From contig NC_060887.1 of NCBI RefSeq assembly GCF_014805685.1, forward strand, positions 33,150,463 through 33,214,462: DNA of 64,000 bases, read 5' to 3'. Shown piece by piece: positions 1 to 11,865 of this stretch. A program made the position numbers and the translations under genes. The DNA comes from Silurus meridionalis. Its lineage: Eukaryota; Chordata; Actinopteri; Siluriformes; Siluridae. The notes below the pieces were generated by a model. That model was given only the letters and a program-made list of their open reading frames with translations. It did no database searches and was not told the origin of the DNA. Numbering within the stretch: the stretch's first letter is position 1; every line of letters begins with the position of its first letter.

Positions 1-1029
1 AAAATGCAACAAAGATCTGATTGTCGAGATATTTTGATGAGCTCAAGCCTGATGAGAATGTCTCATCATTCATCAGTGAGAGAACAGAAGATTTGATTCT
101 CGCTCTCTCATTGTGCGAGTGCCAGAATGCTAAACAATATTCAGCATCCGGGCGAGTGAGCCAATGAAGATGGCTTTATCGTACGCTCAGAAAAAAACCT
201 GAGGCAGTGTTGAAACAGAAAACATACTGCGTGTGCCATCTGTGTATGCCATCTCAGAATAATGGGGACACACATCTCCACATTGGTCGGATGCTTTACC
301 TCTTTTCGCTCTCAATGGCCATCTGTAAGTCTTGTTAAAGTCTACACTGCAATCTGTAAGGACCAATCATATTTCATATGGGAACAGTGATTCCTGGTTT
401 TGGGATGTGGCAATATTGGGCAGACGGTGCGCTTATCGTTTGTGATGATGAGGTGGAGGCATGGTGTTCCCGTTATCTCCTCCACACCTGTCACTGACAG
501 CGATCAGAAGCCAAGGTTCAGAAGCTTCAACAATTACAACAGTCAAGTGCCTGTACCAACAAGATCTGTTTTTTCCACCTGGTTCCCTCGTTTATTTGTT
601 ACATTTGTGCAAGAAAGCGCTCCATCTGGAAAGGAGAAAGGTCAGCTCTTTCTGCACATGCAGTGTAAAACTTTCCACTTTTTGAAACAAATGATGCTTA
701 TTAAAAGCATACTTTTTGGTTTATTATGAATATTTGTATGCTGAATGCTCCACATCATCTGGAAAAATTTAGAAATTTGTTGTAATTTTACAAAGGTAAT
801 TGATATACAATGGAGTTTCCAATACCAGCACATTATAGCATCAGAGGTAAAGCTGTAAGTTTCATTTTTTCCAAAATGTGAAAGCCATGATGTTTTACAT
901 ATAACGTAAGCAATACCAAGACCTTAATTGTTTAAATCATTAAACATAAATAATTTTCAAAAAGTTGTATTATTGTTCAACACTGCATACCATTTTTTTC
1001 TGAATGCCTGCATTATTTTTCAGTATATA
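1..1029. other. Non-coding DNA, no recognised repeat
   Basis: I recognise no transposon, RNA gene or exon here. The open frames in this stretch are short, overlap on both strands and match no family I know. The sequence becomes AT-rich towards the Tc1 element that starts at 1030. Confidence 0.5.
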
Positions 1030-2631
1030 CAGTGAGGTAAAGAAGTATTTGAACACCCTGCTATTTTGCAAGTTCTCCCACTTGGAAATCACGGAGGGGT
1101 CTGAAATTGTCATCGTAGGTGCATGTCCACTGTGAGAGACATAATCTAAAAAAAAAATCCAGAAATCACATTGTATGATTTTTTAACTATTTATTTGTAT
1201 GATACATCTGCAAATAAGTATTTGAACACCTGAGAAAGTCAATGTTAATATTTAGTACAGTAGCCTTTGTTTGCAATTACAGAGGTCAAACGTTTCCTGT
1301 AGTTTTTCACCAGGTTTGCACACACTGCAGGAGGGATTTTGGCCCACTCCTCCACACAGATCTTCTCTAGATCAGTCTAGATCAGGTTTCTGGCCTGTCG
1401 CTGAGAAACACGGAGTTTGAGCTCCCCAAAGATTCTCTATTGGGTTTAGGTCTGGAGACTGGCTAGGCCACGCCAAAACCTTGATATGCTTCTTACAGAG
1501 CCACTCCTTGGTTATCCTGGCTGTGTGCTTCGGGTCATTGTCATGTTGGAAGACCCAGCCTCGACCCATCTTCAATGCTTTAACTGAGGGAAGGAGGTTG
1601 TTTCCCAAAATCTCGCAATACATGGCCCAGGTCATCCTCTCCTTAATACAGTGCAGTCGCCCTGTCCCATGTGCAGAAAAACACCCCCAAAGCATGATGC
1701 TACCACCCCCATGCTTTACAGTAGGGATGGTGTTCTTGGGATGGTACTCATCATTCTTCTTCCTCCAAACACGTTTAGTGGAATTATGACCCAAAAGTTC
1801 TATTTTGGTCTCATCTGACCACATGACTTTCTCCCATGACTCCTCTGGATCATCCAAATGGTCATTGGCAAACTTAAGACGTGCCTGGACATGTGCTGGT
1901 TTAAGCAGGAGAACCTTCCGTGCCATGCATGATTTCAAACCATGACGTCTTAGTGTATTACCAACAGTAACCTTGGAAACGGTGGTCCCAGCTCTTTTCA
2001 GGTCATTGACCAGCTCCTCCCGTGTAGTTCTGGGCTGATTTCTCACCTTCCTTAGGATCATTGAGACCCCACGGTGAGATCTTGCATGGAGCCCCAGTCC
2101 GAGGAGATTGACAGTCATGTTTAGCTTCTTCCATTTTCTAATGATTGCTCCAACAGTGGACCTTTTTCACCAAGCTGCTTGGCAATTTCCCGTAGCCCTT
2201 TCCAGCCTTGTGGAGGTGTACAATTTTGTCTCTAGTGTCTTTGGACAGCTCTTTGGTCTTGGCCATGTTAGTAGTTGGATTCTTACTGATTGTATGGGGT
2301 GGACAGGTGTCTTTATGCAGCTAACAACCTCAAACAGGTTCATCTAATTTAGGATAATAAATGTAGTGGAGGTGGACATTTTAAAGGCAGACTAACATGT
2401 CTTTGAGGGTCAGAATTCTAGCTGATAGACAGGTGTTCAAATACTTATTTGCAGCTGTATCATACAAATAAATAGTTTAAAAATCATATATTGTGATTTC
2501 TGGATTTTTTTTTAGATTATGTCTCTCACAGTGGACATGCACCTACAATGACAATTTCAGACCCCTCCATGATTTCTAAGTGGAAGAACTTGCAAAATAG
2601 CAGGGTGTTCAAATACTTATTTTCCTCACTG
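1030..2631 (-). mobile_element. Tc1/mariner transposon, full length but decayed
   Basis: The element starts CAGTGAGGTAAAGAAGTATT and ends with the inverted counterpart (AATACTTATTTTCCTCACTG), flanked on both sides by TA, the duplicated target dinucleotide of Tc1/mariner elements. The terminal repeats extend about 200 bp inward: the motif CAAATA/TATTTG reappears near 1212 and 2437, so each arm holds an outer and an inner copy, as in the inverted-repeat/direct-repeat class. The arms differ by several substitutions and small indels. One transposase gene lies between them on the minus strand. About 1.6 kb is the usual length for the class, so the copy is structurally complete but its gene is broken. 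Confidence 0.93.
1245..2266 (-). pseudogene. Tc1-type DD34E transposase, frameshifted
   Basis: The enzyme would bind the terminal repeats and cut and paste the element into TA sites. The reading starts MAKTKELSKDTRDKIVHLH near 2266 (first helix-turn-helix), breaks by frameshift at about 2190 and again near 2165, then runs open for about 250 codons. Catalytic residues are visible: MWSDETK (first Asp), FQHDNDPKH (second Asp) and NPIENLWG (Glu), with 34 residues between the second Asp and the Glu. Just after the Glu a 2-base loss turns the usual WGEL into WGAQ and shifts the frame. The remaining C-terminus can still be followed out of frame to a stop at 1245. Family length is about 340 residues. 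No active protein is expected. Confidence 0.9.
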
Positions 2632-2739
2632 TATATATATATGGTTTTACATATCAGGATACATTAAAAATCTTTATTTTTAGATGAACACCAGCATCTC
2701 TGGCATTTATGTATACAAAACTAAAGCCAAAATGAAGAT

Positions 2740-3062
2740 TTTATTTTAGAGAAAAACAAAGACTCATCAGTCTGGGAAGGGTTAAAAGATCATTTCCAAA
2801 CAATTTAAAGTCCATCATTCTAGAGCGAGGAAGATTATTTACAAGTGGAAATATTCAAGACAGTTGCCAATCTTCCTAGGAGTGGACGTCCTAGTAAAAT
2901 TATTCTTAACCAGAGAAACTGCAAAAAACCCAAGAGTTACATCTCAGACTCTACTGGACTCAGTTAGCATGTTCATGATAGTACAATTTGAAAAAGGTTG
3001 AACAATTATGTTTTTGGAAGGATTGCTAGGAGAAAGCATCTTGTCATTAAAAAGAGACACAA
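2740..3062 (+). mobile_element. Tc1-like transposase remnant (N-terminal part)
   Basis: A degenerate plus-strand stretch translates in pieces to a Tc1 helix-turn-helix region: HQSGKG, then ISKQFKVHH, then KIIYKWK, followed by remnants of the GRP-like hinge. Frame changes and stops are frequent and no catalytic domain or terminal repeats remain. It starts about 100 bp beyond the element at 1030-2631 but belongs to a different Tc1 family. Boundaries are approximate. Confidence 0.6.
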
Positions 3063-3079
3063 GACTTTTGAAACAAAGG

Positions 3080-3103
3080 TATTATTATTATTACTATTAT
3101 TAC

Positions 3104-3140
<37 letters not shown>

Positions 3141-3141
3141 T
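3080..3141 (+). repeat. (ATT)n microsatellite
   Basis: About 62 bp of ATT/TTA triplets with two C interruptions near the left end. It directly follows the Tc1 remnant. Apparent poly-Tyr reading frames through it are artefacts. Confidence 0.95.
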
Positions 3142-4755
3142 TAGAAATGTAAACCTCAAAGCTTTCAAGGTTTTTTTTCCTACTTTATTCTTAAAATGTA
3201 AAATGTCAGCAAAATATAATAAGCCTTTGAGAAACATTAGTAACGCTCTAAATATAATTAAAGGCTTTTTTTTAAACTTGCATATTTCTAGAGGTAAAAA
3301 ACAACAACATTTAAATCTATGTAATTAGATTTTATTTATCTGCCACCTTCTATGAGTTATTTTCCAATTAACAATGAAAATACCAAGGAAATATAATCAT
3401 ATGCACAGTAAATTCCTCAGTGGTAGGAGGTAAGCCATAATATCCAATTCACATCTACAATAATTCACCTCTACAATATACTGTATTCAGTTTTTTGATT
3501 AACTTTTACTAATGCATGTAGGCAGTTTAGATTTGTACTGTGGCCTTGAGAGGTTAACACTTTTCAAAAAGTTCCTAGCATTTAAGAGCAACTCATTTTA
3601 AACTTTTGCCTCTCACATTACTTATATAATCACCAGGTGCCTGACTCATACAAGAAAGTACAGACCTTTTACACATTAATTTGCACTTAGTTAACTCAGT
3701 GGATTTGATTGTACCTTTGGCAAGTGAAGGGAAAATGTAAAACTTCCCCTATAAACCAAGACCCACACCACATCCAATGCACCCACGCAAGAACCAGATA
3801 ATCAGAGGAAAAAGTGTGCACTGATAAGCCTTTGGAGTACTGTTAGTCAAATTAGTGATTTCTTTTCCTGTCAGAATAGTCTATTTAAGAGGGCTGAAAT
3901 GGCTATGTAACTCACACTAAGTGAAGTCTAATGAGGAAAGGGTGATGTGTGTGGCAATGGCTTCGTTCAAGAATATCAAACTTGCTGCAAGCTATTTCGC
4001 TCTTAGCATGAAAAGAGAACAAAAAAAAATGACATCCATGGGTATGTCTAATTAGCCAGTCTAAATAGGAACTTCTACTTTCTTATAGCTGGCAGGTTGT
4101 ACATAGCATGAAATGACAAGTTTAGGTGCTTGCTAACTAAAATGCACTCGACTGCTTCAAAGACATCACAATCAAACACATTTAAAGTGATTGCTTCTTC
4201 TAGACTAATGATGTGAATTGATTTGAAAAGGACATTTATGCTAAGAGAGATCTGCCAGATATTACATTGTGCTTAAACTTTACAAGAAAGGATCTAGCAG
4301 CACTTTGCAGGATGTATATGTTGGTTTTGTGTCAGTGTTCAATACAGCGGCTTGATTGCACAATGTAAAAGGCTTTACATTGGTATCGGCTGGAATACTG
4401 CTACAGGAAGTGCCATCTTCTCAGTCTACAATGGCCTTCGTGCAATCCGCACCAGACCTAAAATAATGTGTTTGTGCTGTTCTGTTGATTTGGAGTAAGA
4501 TGCCATTTTGCTGCTTTCAAGATGATGGCTTCTTAATTGCTGTAATTGAAACAGTTGCAAAATAATTTGGGATAATCAGTAGAAAAAAATGCAAACATTT
4601 TATGCAACATAGACACTGGTCTGTGAACTATTCACCCTGGACACTATAATTAGCAATACAAGCTTGAAATTGCCTATACACATTCAAAACCTCATAACCT
4701 ATACATGGATGGGGTTAGATTGGAAGAAATTTAAACCAAAATAAAAAACTGTATA
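3142..4755. other. Non-coding DNA, no recognised repeat
   Basis: About 1.6 kb of AT-rich, apparently single-copy sequence. I see no terminal repeats, SINE boxes, RNA gene or coding run longer than chance. The part from about 4000 to 4560 has more balanced composition and could hold conserved non-coding sequence, but nothing in it proves this. Confidence 0.45.
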
Positions 4756-5126
4756 CAGTGAAACCTCGATACTCACAACCTTGATTGTTCGCAACTTTTC
4801 ATTTGGAACCGGACTAAGAGTAACTTGCAAAAAACTCGCAAAAAGCCGCGAGTGGTTTGAAAGTTCGAAGTAACATTCCAAAACCATGTTTGTACTAATA
4901 AATTACATAAAAATGTTTGAAAAACTATTATTGTATTATTCATTTAAAGTAGTAAATAAAACATTTATAACACGTAATTCACAATTTCTGTTGAGTTTAC
5001 AGTACAGTACATGTACAATTCCCCTTAAAAATAAAACCATCAAAGGAGTGATTAAAAATCTCGCTATTTTTTGTTACTCGCATGGGGTCATAGAACATAA
5101 CCCTCGTGAGAATTGAGGTCGCACTG
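4756..5126. mobile_element. MITE with TA target duplication, Tigger/pogo-like ends
   Basis: The left end CAGTGAAACCTCGATACTCA matches the inverted right end (CCTCGTGAGAATTGAGGTCGCACTG read on this strand) over about 24 positions with a few mismatches. TA flanks both sides. The ends carry the CCTCG..TCGC wording typical of pogo/Tigger-type elements. The 371-bp interior is AT-rich and non-coding, so it is a non-autonomous deletion derivative. The family name is an inference from the end sequence. Confidence 0.75.
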
Positions 5127-5149
5127 TAATACATATCACTTTTTAAATC

Positions 5150-5407
5150 TCAGTCAGGATCCAAGGAATCCTCAGCCTTTACTAGGAATTCCAGGTGTAA
5201 GAAAAAAACACACACACACACACTCTTGGACAGGACAGCATGCACAACATTAGTACAGTAGACAGTCCATCTACTTGCATGCACTTGGGCAGGAAACTGG
5301 GGAATTTCACTCAGACCCGAACCTGAACTCAGGATCAAACCCTGGTTCATTGAAGTCTTGGAACACTGAGGATACACCACCACCCACTGGACTAACATTC
5401 CCCACAA
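5150..5407 (-). repeat. Possible degenerate tRNA-derived SINE
   Basis: On the minus strand the order is a promoter-like stretch (GTTAGTCCAGTGGGTGGT), then AACCAGGGTTTGATCCTGAG, which resembles a tRNA B box, then a body ending near a short (CA)n run at 5206-5222. This arrangement is that of a tRNA-headed SINE, but no tail or target duplication is clear. It could be chance resemblance. Confidence 0.35.
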
Positions 5408-5784
5408 CTGTCCTTCCTTTTTAATTCTGTTTTAACCTCTGCTCCCTCTTCTTCAAATCTACTTCTCCCTTGCTGATTTTCTCTGTCAATGCTTTAAAGT
5501 AAATAAATCCTAAGATACTTTTTGCTCTACATTATCCAGTTACCTTGATAGTGTCTGTCCACTCTTCTATCCACTCAGGGCTTCAGAGATTAAATGGCAT
5601 AGGTTAAAAGACCTGACCAATCTGAACGAGCATCAACCTCTTACCAGGACAAGATTAATAACACTACAAGCACATGCACATTTTTCTTCACTTTTAACCC
5701 TCTTTTACCACCACTATCAACACTCCAAGCTGGAAAAGGCTGTTTACCATCTTCAAAGATAAAGTGGCTGTCAATTGCTACAGA
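5408..5784. other. Non-coding DNA, nothing recognised
   Basis: Pyrimidine-rich and otherwise unremarkable. No repeat, RNA gene or coding signal was seen. Confidence 0.45.
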
Positions 5785-5878
5785 AGTGATGACTGAGTGG
5801 TTAAGGCTTTAGGCTACTGATCAGATGGTAGCGAGTTTGGATCTACAAGGTAGACTTACTAGTATTCTACAAAATCTA
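5785..5878 (+). repeat. tRNA-derived SINE head (fragment)
   Basis: GTGGTTAAGGCTTTAGGCTACTGATCAGA is split between the A-box region and the start of the body found in the better copies at 11866 and 17890. The B-box region (GCGAGTTTGGATCT) is mutated. Only the head survives; no tail is visible. Confidence 0.6.
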
Positions 5879-5922
5879 TAAGTCACTTTAAATAAAAACA
5901 TCAACCAAAGCAAATATAATTA

Positions 5923-6264
5923 CAGTGCAGTAAAAAGTATTTGCTGCTTCAGATTTATTCTTTTGCATATTTGTCACACTTAAATGATTCAGATCATCAA
6001 GCAATTACATTAAGAATCATTTCCAATTATTGTGAATGCTTGAATGCGTTTGTTGTTGCCAAGAGTGGCACAACCAGTTATAAGGTTTAGGGGCAATTAC
6101 TTTTTCACAAAGCGCCAGATAGGCAGACAGACTTGGACAGCTTTTTTCCTTAATAACAGAAATCATTTAAAAACTCCATTTTGTATTTACTAATCATTTG
6201 TGACAAATATGCAAAAAATGAATAAAATAAATCAGGAATCGGCAAATACTTTTTAACAGCACTG
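5923..6264. mobile_element. Tc1-related MITE
   Basis: CAGTGCAGTAAAAAGTATTT on the left is the inverted match of the right end (AAATACTTTTTAACAGCACTG), and TA flanks both ends. Inside, TGCATATTTGTCACACTTAA and its inverted partner (near 6200-6220) extend the arms. The centre is non-coding; it retains the wording CAATTACTTTTTCACA. At 342 bp it is a non-autonomous derivative of a Tc1 element related to the copy at 7675. Confidence 0.82.
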
Positions 6265-7674
6265 TACATCATATATCCACTTCACCAGCTGATCCTGAAT
6301 AGAAACCTCTATTCAATAAAAATCTTCCTCACACTGACCCCATTACTTAACCACATAAAAATGTATATATTAATAAAAACTATTCAGGCTTTGTGGATTA
6401 CAACCAATCCATTTTGCTTTCATCTAAACAATCGCAACCGAGATGATGATAGCTTTGGATACTTTGCAGTCTGCCAGCAAGCCTTTAATTCTTAATCTGA
6501 TCAATCTACCTGAGACATTTTTATTGGATTTAATTGATTTTAAAGGTTGGGTACAGGTTAACTTCACTGAAAGACCATTCAGTAAGTTAAGATACGCTTC
6601 AATGGTCAGCATCACTTATGGATCCTTCTTTAGCTGATAGCTTGCCAGAATGAGAGAGCTTCTTGTCATTCTGACATGCCTCTCAGTTCAAAATATTGCA
6701 TTTGTCCTCCTAAGCATCAGAAACATCAGACCATTAAGTAGAACAGAGTTATTCAGACTATAAAGCAAAACTTTAGACTAGTGTTGGTGTAACATCTCAT
6801 TTAATTGGAATATACTGAAATGTACTTTAAAATTTCTTTATAAATTTGACAAAAAGTCAGATAAACCAAATCAACATAGAATTAGCATAGAATTAATCTA
6901 TACAATATTAGCTAAGATTCTCTGTAAACATCAACTTTTCCACATTAGCAATGTTTTTGGCAGTGTTCATGGTGCTTGACAGATGCACTGATTATTAGAA
7001 AATTTAGACGTGATCCTAATGGGGAAAACATTTGAATATGTCTACCCTAGGGAATATGTAAATTTTGTCCAGGTTTCATCATCTCTTGGCTCACTGAACC
7101 TGCTGGAAAGATTACCAACTGGCACTATTTAAACCTTGGAGATATTCAGGTCTTCAATTATCTTAAACACCCACACAAAACTATAAGTAATGAACTCCAA
7201 ATGATCACCACAACCATGTGGTAGTAAATTTACACTAGACTCATTCATGCTCAAGAATGACAGGAAAACTGTTGGTTACAAAAGCCACTGTTATGAACAC
7301 TCTGAGTGTCTGTTAGCTCAGGTAGAACCTTTTCCATACAACATAAGTCTTGTTCCAAAAGTTTTTTTCCCCCCATGATTGGTGCAAACACCAAACTTAA
7401 CATTACATAGGGACAGGTGTGCTTTGAAGTTAGACTATGTGCAAGTGTTAATGTATGTAGGAAATATGTCGAAAATGTAATAAAGCCCTGTTTATAGTCA
7501 TTATTTGCTAAGCTTAATATCAGCAGATTTATTTCTAATGTATAGGAGATGTTGTTTAGAAGACTTCACAATTCTGCAAACGTATGCATAAGAAGCCTAA
7601 CTAATGTAAACCTTGAATCAGATTAATGTACAGAAATCTATGCAAAAGTATCAGAGGTAGAAAGAGTAATAATA
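6265..7674. other. Non-coding DNA, no recognised repeat
   Basis: About 1.4 kb of AT-rich sequence without recognised repeats or RNA genes. Two opposite open frames of about 60 codons overlap at 6424-6637 and look like chance. Confidence 0.45.
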
Positions 7675-8190
7675 CAGTGGTGTGAAAAAATGTTTGACCC
7701 CTTCCTGATTTCTTATTTTTTTTGCATGTTTGTCACACTTCAATGTTTCAGATTATCAAACTAATTTAAATATTAGTAAAAGATAACACAAGTGAACACA
7801 ATATGCAGTTTTTAAATGAAGGTTCTTATTATTAAGAGGAAAACAAAATCCAAAACTACATGGCCCTGTGTGTTTGCCCCCCTGTTAAAACTGTGGTTTA
7901 TCGCACTCGAGTTCAATTTCTCTAGCCACACCCAGGCCTGATTACTGCCACACCTGTTTGCAATCTCTTGAAATAGGACCTGCCTGAAAAAGTGAAGTAG
8001 ACCAAAAGATCCCTAAAAACTAGGCATCATGCCGAGATCCAAAGAAATTCAAAAACAAATGAGAAAGAAAGTAATCTATCAGAAAGAGATATATTTCTAA
8101 GAGATCTATCAGTCTGGAAAAGGTTATAAAGCCATTTCTAAAGCGAACCACAGTGAGAGCCATTATTCACAAATGGGGGATTATAATGTA
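7675..8190 (+). mobile_element. Tc1-like element, 3'-truncated
   Basis: The left terminal repeat begins CAGTGGTGTGAAAAAATGTT after TA, a wording shared by a large fish Tc1 family. After a 5' leader, a transposase start at 8029 reads MPRSKEIQKQMRKKV, then frameshifts and stops. YQSGKGYKAISKA can be picked up in another frame near 8106-8145. The catalytic domain and right terminal repeat are absent. The right boundary is not sharp; related sequence may continue to about 8330. Confidence 0.75.
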
Positions 8191-9384
8191 GGGGAAAAGA
8201 ATATATTTCTGAAACTAGTTGTTTTTAATTGCAGGAACACCTTTACAAATTAAAGTGCACCAGAAAAATTGCAAATGGAGATTGAGAATTCAGACAGTGA
8301 GCGCAGACATTGAACAACTTTCAATTCAACAGCATTTCACTTCCAAATGGGTCTAAATCACTGGCGTCTGTCTTGTCTGTCTCCAACTTACTTTCTTATG
8401 AGTTTAGCCTGTTTGTTCTCCCCCCATTATTTAATCAATCAGTGCAGTAGTTTCAGGGGTACGATTCTGTTCTTCTTTTGCATTATTTTTATTTTTTTAT
8501 TTGGTAACGGATATGATTTAAAATGTAGTTAAGTACAATACTTTAAACAGAATTAACTAAAAATTACACACAAAAACTACAAGTAAATGTAATTGGTTAC
8601 TTTCTATCTCTACATATATATACATTATCTATATTTTGGAATATATATTCAGTATTTCAGACATCCTAGCATTCTAGTCTCTAGCATTCTCAGGCTAGTT
8701 TACTAATTTAAAGACCAAAGGCTAACATTGAGAAAATTCTGTAAAACCCAGTAATTTTTATTATAGCCACTATTTAAAAAAAAAACGAAAACAAAAAAAA
8801 ACGGTAAGAAACATAAAAAGTCGACACAAGACCATAATTTAATATAAATGAAACCAATCGTTCTTTTTCACGACAAAAGGAATGCCACCGTATAAACTGA
8901 GGCTGTCTGCACATGTCAATCAGCTGTAAAATAACTTCTCAGCTCATGGACAATTTAGTGTGCACCATATTTACAAGGGAAAGGGTGTTTAATGACTGGT
9001 ATGATTTTTTTTAAGGACAAAAGCTGCCAATCTGGTTCTGTTTCACACAGCATCAGCTTTTAACCCTAGGCTGCTCTTTAGTTCCAGCATGTTATCAGAG
9101 TTTCCTTGTGGAATGCATTTTTTGTGCGTGATTATCTGGAATACAGTTGTAGTTCTATTTTCCCTCTTATCGCATCATTTTCTTGTCACCTCATTGGGTT
9201 TTGTAATTTGACCATTTTATTGGCTTTATATACTACTATATAGTATTATACTTACTATATTTTTTACTATTGGCAAATTGTTTTTTTTTCTGTCTCTTTC
9301 ATCAAAGAAAGTCATCACATTACATTTTGAGGTCTCTCTCAGCTTTAGCCGATTTTAGTCAACTCTTCTTTTTCTTGAATTTCA
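8191..9384. other. Non-coding DNA, A-rich runs
   Basis: No gene or named repeat seen. There are A-rich runs near 8775-8810 and AT-rich stretches near 8610-8660. The open frame at 8347-8532 has no recognisable product. Confidence 0.45.
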
Positions 9385-10049
9385 TTCCCCTTCTCTCCAG
9401 CACGTATTGGTCTCCAGGCTCTTCCAACCTGCTCACTACTCTCACCTCAAATCACAATATCTTCCGCAAACATCATAGTCCACGGAGACTCCTGACTGAC
9501 CTCGTCCGCCAACCTGTCCATCACCACTGCAAACAGGAGAGGGCTCAGAACCGATCCTTGATGCAATCCAACCTCCACCTTGAACCAGTCTGTCGTTCCT
9601 ACTACACACTACACTGCTGTCAACTGTCTTCATACATGTCCTGCACCACCCTCACATACTTTTCTGACACACCTGACTTCCCCATACATTACCACAACTC
9701 TTCTCTTAGCACCCTGTCGTAGGCATTCCCTAAATCCACAAACACACAATGCAACTCCTTCTGACTTTCTCTATACTCCATCAACATTCTCAAATAATGC
9801 ATCTGTGGTACTCTACCTCAGCATGAAACCATACTGTTGCTCACAGATGGTCACCTCTTTTATCAGCCTGACTTCCACTACTCTTTCCCATAACTTCATG
9901 GTGTGACTGATCAAGTTAATTCACCTGCAGTTACTGCAGGTCTGCACATCACCCTTATTCTTAAAGATCGGTACCAGCACACTCCTTCTCCATTCCTCAA
10001 GCATCTTCTCACCTTCCAAAATTCTGTTAAACAATCCTCACATCTTTCA

Positions 10050-10102
<53 letters not shown>

Positions 10103-10245
10103 CCTCGTTCATCAGCTGCTCAAAATATTCCTTCCATCTTCTCAACACACTCTCCTCGCTAGTCAACACATTTCCATCTCCATCCTTTATTGCTCTAACT
10201 TGCAGCACATCCTTCCCAGCTCGGTCCCTCTGTCTGGCCAAATGG
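9385..10245 (-). mobile_element. RTE-type LINE fragment (reverse transcriptase region)
   Basis: Read on the minus strand this is a 5'- and 3'-truncated non-LTR retrotransposon. From 10241 it encodes VRAIKDGDGNVLTSEESVLR and EYFEQLMNEENER, the linker before the reverse transcriptase. It continues with VPIF-type and NYRG-region remnants near 9960-9900, CEQQYGFM (near 9840), VDLGNAYDR-like motif A (near 9740-9720) and DIVI of the motif C region near 9470. About 140 bp is missing just downstream of the (GA)n expansion. Stops and frameshifts are common. The same family occurs at 13862, 40855, 49526 and 49665. Confidence 0.85.
10054..10097 (+). repeat. (TC)n microsatellite inside a LINE frame
   Basis: Forty-four bases of TC lie within the LINE, where other family members encode a short Glu-Arg run after NEEN. 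The microsatellite seems to have grown from that GAGAGA codon run. Confidence 0.95.
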
Positions 10246-10954
10246 TATAAATCAAGCAGATCTCAGTCAAATAGGAACTCCAATTCCCAGCAACCACTAT
10301 GGTACTTTAAGGTTCTCTATTTCCCCTAGCTATTGATTGAGCAAAGGTGTGGTCGAATATATACACTGTCACACATGCATGCAGACACACAAACCACAAT
10401 TTAAAAGACTTTCACACACAGACTCTTTGCAAAGGAAAGCTATTTGTGTTCCAATTTATAGACTCACCAAGAACTTTATTCCTAGCAGTATCTTGTTGCT
10501 GAAACGTTTTGTCCCACTGGATAATGTTTGTTTATTGTTTTATCAGTGCTTTTTTGACATTGGTTTTGCTACAAAATGTGGATTATTCTGCTTTTTTTAT
10601 TAAAGACAGTAATAAACTGCAGTTGCATCCACTTCCCACATCTTACATGACAAGCTTGTCTTTGTATGGAGTCTTTTAGGTGTTACTAAATGCCAATGAT
10701 CTGTGTCAGAGATGATATGTTTATACACAGGAGTTACCAAACTCCCAAGAACTTCCAAATCAAGCAAAGTTTCTGAAACAGCTGTAAATCTTGCAGACAT
10801 TTTTAGTTTGGCTTGTGCAAACATTTACACATAACATATACATCCCATAAAAGTTCCTAAATCCTTGATACTGTAGATTAAAACATGTTTTTGCTGTGTT
10901 TCTTTATAAATGTAAGCAGAATTACCTGATTATGAGGATGGATTTGGACTGTAG
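10246..10954. other. Non-coding DNA, nothing recognised
   Basis: Short open frames on both strands (for example 10337-10603) show no known motif. No repeat family recognised. Confidence 0.4.
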
Positions 10955-11277
10955 TTAATGTCAACAGACTGCTACACTGACTCAGGACTACATTTCACTT
11001 CTGATTACCATCATTTTACCTCGCAACATCGTATATCTGCAATAAATGGCCGGTGCAACCCAGCTGAGGATGAGTTCCTTCTTGAGTCTGGTTTCTCTCA
11101 AGGTTTCTTCCTTATGCCATCTCAGGGAGTTTTTTGCCACAGTCGCCACCGGCTTGCTCATCAGGGACAAACTTACTTATAAAGAACATATTCACTTTTA
11201 ATCACCACATTATCTGTGTAAAAAGACAGTGTTCATTGTTAAAAGCACTATACAAATAAAAATGAATTGAATTCAAT
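10955..11277 (+). mobile_element. L2-type 3'-end element with TTGAA-like tail
   Basis: The stretch carries the wording TCTGGTTTCTCTCAAGGTTT, then TCAGGGAGTTTTTTGCCACA, then TTAAAAGCACTATACAAATA and a tail GAATTGAATTCAAT. These blocks recur in the window at 13640, 16545, 19227, 23085, 26275, 40380 and 56281. At 19227 they form the 3' untranslated end of an L2-clade LINE, so this copy is a 5'-truncated LINE or a short element using the LINE tail. Non-coding. Confidence 0.8.
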
Positions 11278-11574
11278 CAAATAATCCTGGCAAACCACCA
11301 TTACAGTTTCAGATTTTTGTTTGTCATATCTCTTTAGATTTTACCCATCTATTTTAAATACTTTCACGTTATTGTTCTTGGAAAGCTTGTGCCACCTATG
11401 CAACACTTCAACCAGCTTTGCCTGCTGAGTCAGCTTCACAACCATTGAAGTTCTGAAGTACAGCTTTTCATTTACCACACAAATATTTTTTATATGATTT
11501 TAATTGTCTTTAATTTAAATTTACACAGATCAGACATAACTTTATGTTCACAGATCTTCATTAGTAATTTGATC
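11278..11574. other. Non-coding DNA, nothing recognised
   Basis: About 300 bp of AT-rich sequence between an L2 tail and a Tc1 remnant; no feature seen. Confidence 0.4.
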
Positions 11575-11808
11575 TACAGATACTGACCACTGCAGACTAG
11601 GACCTCCCCACAAGATCTTCAGTTTTGGAGATGCTCTGACTCCTGTCATCTAGCCATCACAATTTGGCCCTTCTTAATTTTTTCCTTTTTTCTAACACAT
11701 CAACTTTGAGAAAAAAATCTTCACTTGCTGCTTAATTTATAACACCACTAACAGGTGCCATGATAAGAGATCATCAGTTTTATTCACTTCACCAGTCAGT
11801 GATATTAT
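11575..11808 (-). mobile_element. Tc1-like remnant (N-terminal transposase plus one end)
   Basis: Minus-strand sequence matches the start of the same Tc1 family as 27095-28405: TGACCACTGCAGAC, GTTTTGGAGATGCTCTGACT, CATCACAATTTGGCCCTT and AACAGGTGCCATGATAAGAG appear in order. These correspond to the helix-turn-helix region and the leader. The catalytic half is missing. Boundaries are approximate. Confidence 0.7.
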
Positions 11809-11865
11809 CTTTTTTATATTTTGGGAATATTTCTAGCAAATCAAATTCACTTAGCACTCATATGG

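Noticed and set aside
1481..1789. Plus-strand open frame of 102 codons
   Set aside because: It is the complement of the Tc1 transposase pseudogene on the minus strand.
3008..3328. Protein with a poly-Tyr stretch
   Set aside because: It only translates the (ATT)n microsatellite and its flanks.
9270..9906. Plus-strand open frames over the LINE
   Set aside because: They are antisense to the RTE LINE reverse-transcriptase region.
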